From an uncultured Bacilli bacterium (GTDB lineage Bacteria; Bacillota_I; Bacilli_A; RF39; UBA660), in NCBI GenBank assembly GCA_944332475.1, contig CALVKA010000003.1, positions 1 through 64,000 of the forward strand: a DNA stretch of 64,000 nt, read 5' to 3'. Position 1 is the first letter of the stretch, and each line of letters starts with the position of its first letter. The position numbers and the translations under genes were made by a program. Under the pieces are notes generated by a model. That model had not been told where the DNA came from. It saw only the letters and a program-made list of their open reading frames with translations, and ran no database searches. Of the stretch, positions 54,727 through 62,624 are shown in pieces.

Positions 54727-55957
54727 TTATCGGAAGAAGTATGGTTACTTTTGTACCTTTACCTACTTTGGACTGATAGAGAAGCGTTCCGTGATGTTGC
54801 TCTACAATTTCTTTAGATAAAGCTACTCCTAATCCTGTTCCATTTTCTTTTGTTGTATAAAATATTTTATCAATTTTTTCTAAATTTTCTTTTGATATTC
54901 CAGTACCTGTATCTTCTATTCTAATTTGTATTTCATCTTTTATCTTTTTTACTGTCGTGATAATAGAAAGTGTTCTTGATTCATCCTTGGCTTCTATGGC
55001 ATTTTTTATCATATTAATTATAACTTGTTTCATTCTATTGTAATCTAGATAGGCATATAGTTCTTCTTCCTTCATAATAAATTTACTTGTTACTTGTTTT
55101 TCTTGTAATAGTGGCTTTAGTGTTTCTTCTATATCTTCTAATAACATTGAAACATCTACTTCTTCTTTTTCAATTTGAAGTTTTCCATAGTCTGAAAAAT
55201 CATTTATAATTGATAAAGTTCTATTAATTTCATCTTTTATAATTAGTAAATACTTCTTTAGTTTGTCTTTGTTTTTGATATCTAACATTTCTAAATAGCC
55301 TTTACATACTGCAATAGGATTTTTAATTTCATGTGTTAACTTAAATAAAGCTAATTTTAATTCTTTTTCTTTTTCTAATTTTTGTAGTACTTTATTCTTT
55401 TCAATTATTTTTTCCCCTTCTTTTAACAACCATAAAATACTACTCATAGTTAATATAAATAATAGAATTACAAATAATAAATATAAAAAAGGAATCCAAG
55501 ATGCTGGTTCATTCATATCTTTCCAACATAAATAGCAAGCCATTAAAAAAGATTTGATACTGATGAAACTATTTAATAATGTTTGATTTAATGAGTCTTT
55601 TTTTAATCCATAAAAATAAATTGAAATATAAATACTATATTCTATTACTCCATAAAATATAGGTGTATTTAAAACCAAATGATAGTAATAAATTGTTACG
55701 AAAGAAAGTAATACGACTAGTAAGCTTCTTTTCTTCATAAACGCAATTAATAGTGGAAAGTTTATAAAAATTAGATTAGCAATTGTATTTTTCATACCTG
55801 TATAACGAATTATTAAAAACATCGAAGAAAATATTGCTAAATCAAAAATTAGTTTTTCTTCTTTTGTATTATTTCTATAATTGATATAAATGCCATAAAA
55901 TAAAAAAGGAAATAATAGAAATATTAGATTGATTACTAAGGATTCAAAAATCGACAT
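54716..55957 (-). CDS. Orphan membrane histidine kinase (KinB-like layout)
   Basis: 413 aa from the ATG at 55957 (AAAGGTGATAAAT). Six or so membrane helices in the first 190 residues with no external sensor domain, then HisKA with LTHEIKNPIAVCKGYLEML (phospho-His), N box NMIKNAIEA, G1 DTGTGI, G2 GTGLGVALSKEIVEQHHG. All kinase motifs are intact. No response regulator is adjacent. Six-helix kinases without a large sensor include KinB, which feeds the Spo0A phosphorelay; the Spo0A-box-like repeats in the upstream gap make a sporulation role attractive. Confidence 0.88.
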   Translation of the reverse strand: MSIFESLVINLIFLLFPFLFYGIYINYRNNTKEEKLIFDLAIFSSMFLIIRYTGMKNTIANLIFINFPLLIAFMKKRSLLVVLLSFVTIYYYHLVLNTPIFYGVIEYSIYISIYFYGLKKDSLNQTLLNSFISIKSFLMACYLCWKDMNEPASWIPFLYLLFVILLFILTMSSILWLLKEGEKIIEKNKVLQKLEKEKELKLALFKLTHEIKNPIAVCKGYLEMLDIKNKDKLKKYLLIIKDEINRTLSIINDFSDYGKLQIEKEEVDVSMLLEDIEETLKPLLQEKQVTSKFIMKEEELYAYLDYNRMKQVIINMIKNAIEAKDESRTLSIITTVKKIKDEIQIRIEDTGTGISKENLEKIDKIFYTTKENGTGLGVALSKEIVEQHHGTLLYQSKVGKGTKVTILLPIKEN

Positions 55958-55988
55958 ATTTATCACCTTTTTATATTTTAGTCTTATC

Positions 55989-56018
55989 TTTTGTCGAATT
56001 TTGTCGTTTTTTGTAACT
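55989..56018. promoter_or_regulatory. Three TTGTCG-like repeats at 10-bp spacing (Spo0A-box-like)
   Basis: TTGTCGAATT (55991-56000), TTGTCGTTTT (56001-56010), TTGTAACTAT (56011-56020). The first contains TTTGTCGAA, the consensus Spo0A box; the second matches six of eight core bases and the third is weaker. They lie in the gap between the divergent kinase (starting 55957) and XRE gene (starting 56098). Confidence 0.6.
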
Positions 56019-56097
56019 ATGTTTTACTTTTTATGTTTACCAACTGTTTACATACTATTTTTTTACTTTGTTTCATAATGATGTTATGGTGATTGCA

Positions 56098-56346
56098 ATG
56101 TATGAAATTAATATTTATGAACAAGTTTGTAGAAACATTAAAAAGTATAGAAAGGAAGCTGGTATGACACAGGCAGAGCTTGCTGAAGCTATTGGTGTTT
56201 CTCATGAATTTATTAGAAGAATTGAGTCTAAGAAAGGGAAAAAAACCTTTTCTTTTCAAACACTTTGGAATATTTCTAAAGTTTTACATGTTAGTTTGGA
56301 TCAATTGGCAGAAATTAATCCAGATGAATTTATAATTCAATCTTAA
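56098..56346 (+). CDS. XRE-family transcriptional regulator
   Basis: 82-aa stand-alone HTH_3 protein. Seen: RNIKKYRKEAGMTQAELAEAIGVSHEFIRRIES, the two recognition helices of the XRE fold (helix 2 MTQAELAEAIGV, helix 3 SHEFIRRIES), and LHVSLDQLAE at the end. The start at 56098 follows GGTGATTGCA; earlier in-frame ATGs at 56068 and 56086 lack a site. Divergent to the kinase and downstream of the TTGTCG repeats. A target cannot be read from sequence. Confidence 0.85.
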   Translation: MYEINIYEQVCRNIKKYRKEAGMTQAELAEAIGVSHEFIRRIESKKGKKTFSFQTLWNISKVLHVSLDQLAEINPDEFIIQS

Positions 56347-56377
56347 TTGAATTATTTTTTTGGAAAAAAAAGATGGA

Positions 56378-56689
56378 CTATTTTAGTCCATCAATATATT
56401 TTTTTAATTGTTTAGATTCTGGTCCTAGGATAATTTTTAATTGATTATCGATTTCTACAATTCCTTTGGCACCTAGTTTTTGAATTCCTTCTTTGTTTGC
56501 TTTACTAACATCTTTTAATGTTACTTTAAAACGAGAAAGATTTGTTTCTGTATCAATAATATTGTCTTTTCCTCCTAATAATTCTACTAGTTTATTAAAA
56601 TCTAGTTTAGCATCTTTCTTGGTTGCTTTTAATATAGCTAGTAAAATAATTACTAAAACAATAATAATGATTATATATTCTAACTTCAT
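56378..56689 (-). CDS. Membrane-anchored EIIB-like domain protein without the phospho-Cys
   Basis: 103 aa: one N-terminal membrane helix (about 5-23), then a PTS EIIB type-1 (glucose family) domain, LVELLGGKDNI, the strand SRFKVTLKDVSKANKEGIQKL, GAKGIVEIDNQLKIILGP and a C-terminal helix. In active EIIB the phosphorylated Cys precedes the first strand (CxTRL); here that place reads TETNLSRF with no Cys anywhere in the protein. So it cannot carry phosphate in the usual way. It may be a regulator or a sugar/PTS-binding scaffold. Confidence 0.75.
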   Translation of the reverse strand: MKLEYIIIIIVLVIILLAILKATKKDAKLDFNKLVELLGGKDNIIDTETNLSRFKVTLKDVSKANKEGIQKLGAKGIVEIDNQLKIILGPESKQLKKYIDGLK

Positions 56690-56738
56690 ATTTCTTCACC
56701 ATTTCTATTATACAATATATTCTATGAAAAGAAAACTA

Positions 56739-57680
56739 TTAATCTTTGTAATTTACTTTTATAATATCTGTAAAATAGGGTTGGCCTACTCTACTTTCTG
56801 CTTCTTGATTCCAATCTTCTGTGACAAGTCCCGTTGTAGTATCCATTTTAGTAATGCTCATTCCTCCATTGCCAGAGCAATGACTGACAGTGACTTCATT
56901 ACCTTCTACTTTCACAACAATCCCTATATGATTATCCATGGCTGCTAAATCACCTACTTGTACATTGTTGCTGGCAGCAGAAGTGATAGGTACTTTTTCT
57001 CCAATTTTTTCTAATTCCCAGGTACTCATTGGTTTATCTATATCATAACCACCATTTTTTAAGGCCCAGGATACATAACCAGAGCAATCTAGACTGTTTG
57101 GGCGTGTAGTTCCTGTTGTGCTGCTATTAGGAGAAGTGACTGTCTTATCTTCTCCCCAGGTTGGATCTAGGCCTTCTACAATTTTATCATGACCTCCACC
57201 CCAGAAATAATTCATATGAGGAAAAGAAGTTGCTAAAAATAAAGCTGCCATTGTTGTTTTTGATCTTTCTGATGTAGCCAGAGAGATAGTTTTATCAAAT
57301 AAACTTTGGTAATATTCATAATCATAACCTGTTAAAGATGTGTTAAAGGTATTGGTGTATTGTGTCTGTAAAGCATTATCTAAGCCTGTTGATTCAATTT
57401 TTATATTGTCTATGATGGCTAATTCTGCCTGAGAGAAAAGATTTACTGTAATATACATGTCATTTGCTAATTCAGAAACTTCTGTTATGGCTTTATCTAA
57501 ATCATATTCTATATCGTCTGATAGTGGGCTAAGGCAGTTATCGTGATTTTTGCCCAAGCTTTCAATTCTTTGCCTTATATCCGGTAAGTTTTGTGTTTTG
57601 GGCTTTGCATCTTGTACACTAGTTTCTAGTATTGTTGATGAACTTAATAATGTGCTATAGTTGACTTTTACATTTGGCAT
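56739..57680 (-). CDS. NlpC/P60-like cysteine peptidase with N-terminal helical domain, likely T7SS substrate
   Basis: 313 aa. Residues 1-135 are helical like the N-terminal part of LXG/WXG-type substrates (no signal peptide). The C-terminal domain is NlpC/P60: catalytic Cys199 in LDCSGYVSWAL, His251 in DNHIGIVV and a polar third residue near His267 (VSHCSG). Such enzymes cut peptidoglycan stem peptides. Last gene of the WXG cassette, 4 bp after the 157-aa gene, AGAGTGA site. Probably exported by type VII secretion to open the wall; this is inferred from context. Confidence 0.85.
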   Translation of the reverse strand: MPNVKVNYSTLLSSSTILETSVQDAKPKTQNLPDIRQRIESLGKNHDNCLSPLSDDIEYDLDKAITEVSELANDMYITVNLFSQAELAIIDNIKIESTGLDNALQTQYTNTFNTSLTGYDYEYYQSLFDKTISLATSERSKTTMAALFLATSFPHMNYFWGGGHDKIVEGLDPTWGEDKTVTSPNSSTTGTTRPNSLDCSGYVSWALKNGGYDIDKPMSTWELEKIGEKVPITSAASNNVQVGDLAAMDNHIGIVVKVEGNEVTVSHCSGNGGMSITKMDTTTGLVTEDWNQEAESRVGQPYFTDIIKVNYKD

Positions 57681-57684
57681 ATTA

Positions 57685-58158
57685 TCACTCTTTCATTCCT
57701 ATCAATTGATCATTTTTTTCTTTATAATGTTTATATTCTCTACTTACTTCTTCTAATCTTTCTATTGCACTAGCATCCTTATTGATTATTTTAGTAATAT
57801 TTAATCTTGCAATTTCTGTAGATAAATCTAATAATTTGGTATTAACAGCCAATATTAATTGTGATAATTCTTCTTTTCTTTTTTCTTCTGCCTTAGTTAT
57901 GATATTTTTTTTCCAATTATTTAATTCATCTTCTATTGCTGATAGATTGGTTTTTATCGTTTGAGCTTTTTCATAAATTAGACTATCTCCATCAATTACA
58001 AAAGCATCAGGAGATAATCCTTTTGCTTGTTCACTTGTAATAGTGGTTAATAAAGATTCTGTTGCCTGTGTAACTGTGTTTACATATTCATCTGTTTGTA
58101 CTTTGACTTCTTCTACATTTAATAAGTTTTCGATAGGAGTATCACATGTAATTGTCAT
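57685..58158 (-). CDS. Helical T7SS-associated protein; function unknown
   Basis: 157 aa, almost entirely helical with coiled-coil segments (about 20-50 and 85-150), no signal, no WXG motif. Its ATG comes only about 15 bases after the DUF4176 terminator and no ribosome binding site is visible (TTTTTTTATTAATT before ATG). It could be leaderless, or read from a start that I cannot see. Located between DUF4176 and NlpC/P60 genes, so it is probably a partner or chaperone of the substrate. Confidence 0.7.
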   Translation of the reverse strand: MTITCDTPIENLLNVEEVKVQTDEYVNTVTQATESLLTTITSEQAKGLSPDAFVIDGDSLIYEKAQTIKTNLSAIEDELNNWKKNIITKAEEKRKEELSQLILAVNTKLLDLSTEIARLNITKIINKDASAIERLEEVSREYKHYKEKNDQLIGMKE

Positions 58159-58171
58159 AATTAATAAAAAA

Positions 58172-58197
58172 ACGGAATGATTCTAGAATCATTCCGT
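58172..58197 (-). terminator. Terminator inside the T7SS cassette, after the DUF4176 gene
   Basis: Perfect 26-bp palindrome built on ACGGAATGATTCT followed by TTTTTTT on the minus strand; it includes the DUF4176 stop and ends about 13 bp before the next ATG. Confidence 0.85.
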
Positions 58198-58530
58198 ATC
58201 CAAAGATTCTATTTGGAATCTAGGTTCACTTTGTGTTGGCTCTTGTTTTGCTTTTGCTGCTTCTTGTTCTGTTAATGCTACTACTCTATCGATAAACTTA
58301 TTAGATTCTTCATTTTGATATCCAGCAAAGCAAACTTCTTTAATTTGATTATGATTAAATACACAAGTTACATCAGAGCGAAGAACTCCTTCAGGAAAAA
58401 TACATCCACAATAATCATAAAGCTTATTAGGTTTTTCAGGGGTTCTCATACAATATCCTATTATCATTACTTTTTTTGTGCCGCCGTTTAAAAGTACAAC
58501 ACTTCCTAAAGGCAATATTTTCTTTTCCAT
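58189..58530 (-). CDS. DUF4176 family protein
   Basis: 113 aa. Seen: LPLGSVVLLNGGTKKVMIIGY (family signature, residues 6-26), YDYCGCIFPEGVL (about 37-50), FNHNQIKEVCFAGYQNEE. DUF4176 proteins are found next to type VII secretion genes in many Bacillota, often with LXG/WXG toxins. Cytoplasmic, no signal. The strong terminator after it ends the main cassette transcript. A chaperone or regulatory role is unproven. Confidence 0.9.
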   Translation of the reverse strand: MEKKILPLGSVVLLNGGTKKVMIIGYCMRTPEKPNKLYDYCGCIFPEGVLRSDVTCVFNHNQIKEVCFAGYQNEESNKFIDRVVALTEQEAAKAKQEPTQSEPRFQIESLDTE

Positions 58531-58546
58531 TTTTCAACCTCTTTCC

Positions 58547-60268
58547 TTATTCAAGTTCTTCTTCGCTACCAGGAATATCTGTAGCACTTTCTTCTATATT
58601 AATATTTTCTGGTGCGTCTTCTAAGACTAATTTATTAGCACTTCCTGCTCTATATCTTGTAGCTGGTGCTTCTTGAGCTTCTGTTTCGGAAGAATTATCA
58701 TCGTATGAGTTTAAATACGAGAATGAATTGTTATCTTCTTCTGATTCTTCATCGTCATAAGAATACATTTCGTCTTTGTTTTTCTTATCGTGGATAATTT
58801 TTGCTCCACCGGCTACTGCTGCTCCTGCTACACCTACACCTAATACAGCAGGAATTACGCTTCCGCCATCGTTAGATGAAGTAGAAGGACTGTTAGTCGT
58901 ATCTTTATCGATACTAATAACATCTAGTGTTTCTCCACTATTATCTTTAATTCCGGCATCACTATCTGGTGCAGATGGTGTTGTGGTAGAAGCATTTTCA
59001 TTTGGTGTACCAGCACTTGTAGTTGGATCTTCAAAACTTCCACCGGCATTACTAGTATATCCACTGTTGTTGTTTCCTGATGATACATATCCACCACCGT
59101 TATTATTTCCTGAACTTTGTGGTGTACTCGTAGAAGTATTTGTATTACTTCCTCCTGTATTGGTCGGAGGAGGCGTTGTTGTAGTACCAGAATTATTATC
59201 TCCAGTATTTGTATTTCCATCAGTTGATGGAGTTTCTTCCGTTGGTACTTCTTCATCTATGCTTGGGCCACTTGTATCATTATTTTCTCCTGACGGAGTT
59301 GATGTTTCTGGTGTAGATGGAGTTTCTGAAGGCGTAGATGAATCTCCTGGTGTTGATGGAGTTTCTGTTGGTGTTGTATTACTTGATGGAGCACTAGAAC
59401 TTGTTCCTCCACTATTACTAGATGAACCAATAACAGAACCAGTTGAAGCACCACTATTACTACTTGCACTATAAGATTGGGTTCTGTATTGATAAGTTCC
59501 TGAACTTGAAGCACGTGCTGTAGAAGTTGCGGTTGTGGAGCTTTCTGAAGTACTCTCTGTTGAGTCTTCCGAAGTTTCTTGTTCGGGTTCTTCTTGCTGC
59601 TCAGTATTCATCCTTTCCTGCTTTTTCAATGTAGCACTTGTTGCATCGTTTGAAAAGTCTGATATAGTTCTTCCTTCTACAGTAGTTGCTCCTGTTGCTT
59701 CCATTTCGTCCCTAGCCATTTCATATGCCGCTTTGTCTTTTGCTTCATCTTCTGTATAACCAATTGCTGTATACTTATCTATTAATTCTTGCTCCCATGC
59801 AGCTCTACTTTCTTTGTCCTCTGGATAATATTCATTGGGACCATATGGGGATTCAATCGTTGCCGTACTGAACAAACTGGTTCCTGACATTAGTCCTGCT
59901 TCATTTAATTTTAATATTAAAGCTTTAAGCCCCTCGGTATTTTCGCTAGTGAATTCTTGATTTGACCAAAAGATGCCAATTCCCTGAGCATTTATATCAT
60001 CTGAAGAGTCATCTAAATTTTTAATTATATCAAGTGTTGTTTCTATATCACCTGCGAAACTTGCAAGTTTATCCTTTAAATTATTCATATTCGTTTCTGT
60101 ACTACTTAAAAGCTCTTCTATCTTATCTCTAATACTTGGAACAATTAAATTACTAGTAAATTCAGCATCGCCAAGTTTATCTATACTATCTGCCATATCG
60201 TTAGCGGCATCATTTAAATTTGTTCCTACCGCACTTAATCGATCACGATCTACTTTTATTGTTGACAT
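58547..60268 (-). CDS. Large T7SS-cassette protein with Ser/Thr/Pro-rich stalk and C-terminal membrane anchor
   Basis: 573 aa. Residues 1-90 are helical (LXG/WXG-like, without a WXG motif), 90-215 a second soluble region (IGIFWSNQ; YTEDEAKDKAAYEM), 220-470 low-complexity Ser/Thr/Asn/Gly/Pro sequence, 471-492 one membrane helix (VIPAVLGVGVAGAAVAGGA), then an acidic tail of about 80 residues. No signal peptide. The stalk would reach across the wall if the N-terminus is outside. No family recognised. Located between two helical cassette genes and DUF4176; likely a secretion substrate or surface component. Confidence 0.82.
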   Translation of the reverse strand: MSTIKVDRDRLSAVGTNLNDAANDMADSIDKLGDAEFTSNLIVPSIRDKIEELLSSTETNMNNLKDKLASFAGDIETTLDIIKNLDDSSDDINAQGIGIFWSNQEFTSENTEGLKALILKLNEAGLMSGTSLFSTATIESPYGPNEYYPEDKESRAAWEQELIDKYTAIGYTEDEAKDKAAYEMARDEMEATGATTVEGRTISDFSNDATSATLKKQERMNTEQQEEPEQETSEDSTESTSESSTTATSTARASSSGTYQYRTQSYSASSNSGASTGSVIGSSSNSGGTSSSAPSSNTTPTETPSTPGDSSTPSETPSTPETSTPSGENNDTSGPSIDEEVPTEETPSTDGNTNTGDNNSGTTTTPPPTNTGGSNTNTSTSTPQSSGNNNGGGYVSSGNNNSGYTSNAGGSFEDPTTSAGTPNENASTTTPSAPDSDAGIKDNSGETLDVISIDKDTTNSPSTSSNDGGSVIPAVLGVGVAGAAVAGGAKIIHDKKNKDEMYSYDDEESEEDNNSFSYLNSYDDNSSETEAQEAPATRYRAGSANKLVLEDAPENINIEESATDIPGSEEELE

Positions 60269-60288
60269 CCATCATTTTCCTTTCTTTC

Positions 60289-60903
60289 TTATATATTACT
60301 CATGGTATAATCTCCTGATTCATTTGGTTCCATATTAGCTGCTTCTCTGTATGCCTCTAATGCTGCCTCTTCTTGTTCTTGATATTCTTCTGAATACGTA
60401 TTTACAGAATCATTATATAAACTTAACTGAGACCTATTAAATGAGTTTGGATCATCTACTCCATTAAGAACATCCTGACTTACCGCATCCCCATATTGTT
60501 CCTGATAATATAACGCGTTATTTAATAGTGCTAAAGTATCTTCAGCTTCTTCTGCTAATTGATAAGCTGCGATAATTGCTCTATCTTTTTCTTCTTGGGT
60601 CTGTTGATATCCTTTTATTTTTTCTATAACATCACTAAGGTCTTCTGACATATTGTCAGCTTTGGTTTTTAACTGTCTATCGATAATTGAACTAAGCTCT
60701 TCTACTCCTTCTATATAAAATCCATCAGAACTCCCACTATTCTGAGCATCTGTTATATTAGGAATTACATAATAATCTATTTTTTCTTTTGCATCTTCAA
60801 TAGCACCTAAATCACTTGAAATTGCATCTTCGGTAAGAACCTCTGATTCTTCTGTTTTTGGAAATATCAATTGGCAACTCTTTAGCTGAATAGTTTTTGC
60901 CAT
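60289..60903 (-). CDS. Helical T7SS-cassette protein; function unknown
   Basis: 204 aa from the ATG at 60903 (AAAGGAGAAAAAAT). Helical, acidic, no signal or membrane segment. Residues 80-160 form a coiled-coil-like stretch (SEDLSDVIEKIKGY; ALLNNALYYQEQYG), and no WXG motif was seen. It follows two WXG100-like genes and precedes the stalk protein. Such proteins in other T7SS clusters act as chaperones or partners; here unproven. Confidence 0.72.
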   Translation of the reverse strand: MAKTIQLKSCQLIFPKTEESEVLTEDAISSDLGAIEDAKEKIDYYVIPNITDAQNSGSSDGFYIEGVEELSSIIDRQLKTKADNMSEDLSDVIEKIKGYQQTQEEKDRAIIAAYQLAEEAEDTLALLNNALYYQEQYGDAVSQDVLNGVDDPNSFNRSQLSLYNDSVNTYSEEYQEQEEAALEAYREAANMEPNESGDYTMSNI

Positions 60904-60988
60904 ATTTTTTCTCCTTTCTATACATTTCAAATAAAAGAAACAAGGCTTCTTCTATTTGAAATGCATGCATTAGATAATGCAATACATT

Positions 60989-61291
60989 TTATAAATGTGA
61001 AACTTGACTTCCAGCCTCTAGTTCGCTATAGATTCCTCCTGCCTGTTGAGCTGAATTACAAATTTCCGTTATTAAATTTGTATAATTATTAAAACAAGCT
61101 TTAGCTTCCTCCCATGATGATCTAAATTCATTTGCTGTTGCACCTTTGAATGTTGTGTCGGGGCCAATATTTGCATCAATATCAGTATCTAATCTTTTAA
61201 AAAGTGCCCCTACCTGTTCTTCTGCTACTTTCACTTGATTTTTAACAGCTTCTACTGCTTGGTAATCAAAACCTACTCTACTTTCTGTCAT
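60989..61291 (-). CDS. WXG100-like protein (ESAT-6 superfamily), SWEE type
   Basis: 100 aa, the standard size. Two helices flanking a turn with SSWEEAKA (Trp60; WXG100 proteins have W-x-G, here W-E-E). Preceding helix is FDYQAVEAVKNQVKVAEEQV and the following helix ends near HL. No signal. Exported by type VII machinery in other Bacillota. The altered third residue of the motif is unusual and lowers certainty. AAAGGAAGTG precedes the ATG. Confidence 0.82.
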   Translation of the reverse strand: MTESRVGFDYQAVEAVKNQVKVAEEQVGALFKRLDTDIDANIGPDTTFKGATANEFRSSWEEAKACFNNYTNLITEICNSAQQAGGIYSELEAGSQVSHL

Positions 61292-61308
61292 TTTTACACT
61301 TCCTTTTT

Positions 61309-61605
61309 TTAAAATTTTCCTGTAATAATTGAGTTTATTTTGTTGATAGCTTCTTGACTTTCTCCAGCAAATCCAACTACGTCACTGCCATATTTTCTGA
61401 AGAATTCTCTTAACACACTTAGTTCTGAAGCTGCAGCTGTAGTTTGTGCTCTAAAAGCTTCGTATCCACCATTTGTCCATGATGATCTACAATTTTCGAC
61501 TGTTCTTTCAATGTCATTAATTATATCTTCAAACTTAACTCCTTCTGATCCAATTCTTTCTCCTAAATATCTAGCTTCTTCTGTATCAATTCCAAATGTT
61601 TCCAT
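61309..61605 (-). CDS. WXG100-like protein (ESAT-6 superfamily), SWTNGG type
   Basis: 98 aa from the ATG at 61605 with AGGAGGTGAAAGAT. Helix-turn-helix with SSWTNGGYEAF (Trp43) at the turn, the typical position. Helix 1 contains EARYLGERIGSEG and helix 2 ASELSVLREFFRKYG; the C-terminus ends in AINKINSIITGKF. First gene of the cassette. The pair of small WXG100-like genes suggests a heterodimer, as with EsxA/EsxB. Confidence 0.85.
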   Translation of the reverse strand: METFGIDTEEARYLGERIGSEGVKFEDIINDIERTVENCRSSWTNGGYEAFRAQTTAAASELSVLREFFRKYGSDVVGFAGESQEAINKINSIITGKF

Positions 61606-61662
61606 ATCTTTCACCTCCTAAAATTGTAAGAATATTTCTACCCTTTATATTCTTATAAATTT

Positions 61663-61692
61663 ATTATAAATGCTTTTTCTGTCTTTAGTCAA
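61663..61692 (-). promoter_or_regulatory. Promoter of the WXG100 cassette
   Basis: TTGACT (61687-61692), 18 bp, TATAAT (61663-61668), about 60 bp before the first ATG. Confidence 0.7.
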
Positions 61693-61758
61693 GGTAGTTT
61701 ACAAAGATTAACATTTTTTACTAGTTTTTGACATAGTATTTTATGGGTATATATAAAC

Positions 61759-61785
61759 ACCATTTGTTATTTTTGGAATACCTTA
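61759..61785 (+). promoter_or_regulatory. Sigma-K-like promoter of the coat protein operon
   Basis: AC (61759-61760), 16 bp, AATACCTTA (61777-61785), one mismatch to CATANNNTA, same spacing as the two other elements. Confidence 0.5.
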
Positions 61786-61813
61786 TATTAGATAAAGATT
61801 AAGAGGTGGTTAC

Positions 61814-62170
61814 ATGAGAAACAACAATTGTATTTTAAATTTGTTAAAAGTAATTGATTTGCTTCAAAAGAATTCTTCTAGTGAGTGTGCAATAGATTCT
61901 GGTTGTGATAAACCTTATCTAGGTCCGATTTGTACCCCTGTTTGTTATAATACTCGTCCTATTTCTTTATATAAAAAAGATGGGAGTCTATTTTCTATGA
62001 ATGGTTTTAGTGTATTTCGTGTAGAAAAAGTAGAAGATGATTGTGTTATATTACAGGCATTAACTGGTACTAGCCCATCTTTTGTTGCTACTGGAGAGTT
62101 TGTTACTATTTCACCTAGTTGTTTTTGTGTTATTCGTTGTTTTCCTGATACTTCTATCACCTGTTTATAG
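61814..62170 (+). CDS. ExsY/CotZ-like spore coat or exosporium protein 1
   Basis: 118 aa, Cys-rich. Seen: GCDKPYLGPICTPVCYNTRPISLYKKDGSLF (given here only by its key parts: CDKPYLGPIC, CYNTRPISLY), VFRVEKVEDDCVILQAL, then TISPSCFCVIRCFPDTSI near the end. This order matches the Spore coat protein Z family (ExsY, CotY, CotZ), which cross-link through Cys into the outer coat or exosporium crust. AAGAGGTGGTTAC precedes the ATG. Confidence 0.88.
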   Translation: MRNNNCILNLLKVIDLLQKNSSSECAIDSGCDKPYLGPICTPVCYNTRPISLYKKDGSLFSMNGFSVFRVEKVEDDCVILQALTGTSPSFVATGEFVTISPSCFCVIRCFPDTSITCL

Positions 62171-62185
62171 AAAGGAGGAGATGAT

Positions 62186-62590
62186 ATGAGTTGTGGAGAT
62201 ACAAACAAAGATTGTGGTTGCCTTGCGGATATCTTAAAGAAAATATTGTTACTTCAAAGACAAGATTATGATAATGAAAATTATAGTGGTTGTGATAAAC
62301 CTTATTTAGGTCCTATCTGTAATACTATTTGTTATAATACTCGTCCTATTATGTTATATAACTGCTGTACTGGTAATCCTTGGTCTTTTACTTATACAGT
62401 GAATAATCAAACTTCTACTTCTGATGTGTTCCGTATTGAAGCAATTGATGATTGTTGCTGTACATGTCGTATTTTATATTTGGATACTGCTACGAATCGT
62501 TATGTTGGTACTTCAGAATTTTTCACTATCAATCTAGATTGTGTTGGTGCTCTACGTTGTCTTCCAGATACATTTATTGATTTATGTTAA
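62186..62590 (+). CDS. ExsY/CotZ-like spore coat or exosporium protein 2
   Basis: 134 aa, paralogue of the gene 15 bp upstream: CDKPYLGPICNTICYNTRPIMLY (key part CYNTRPIMLY), VFRIEAIDDCCCTCRILYLDT, FFTINLDCVGALRCLPDTFI. More Cys than the first copy (CCTG, CCCTC). Strong AAAGGAGGAGATGAT. Tandem coat genes of this family usually form one layer together. Confidence 0.88.
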   Translation: MSCGDTNKDCGCLADILKKILLLQRQDYDNENYSGCDKPYLGPICNTICYNTRPIMLYNCCTGNPWSFTYTVNNQTSTSDVFRIEAIDDCCCTCRILYLDTATNRYVGTSEFFTINLDCVGALRCLPDTFIDLC

Positions 62591-62601
62591 TGTAATATTA
62601 A

Positions 62602-62624
62602 AACCAGGATAATCCTGGTTTTAT
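62602..62624. terminator. Bidirectional terminator after the coat genes
   Basis: AAAACCAGGAT / AATCCTGGTTTT hairpin between the convergent coat operon and the 97-aa gene. Confidence 0.85.

Noticed and set aside
58776..59474. 232-aa plus-strand reading frame
   Set aside because: It is antisense to the Ser/Thr/Pro-rich stalk gene; low complexity keeps the other strand open.
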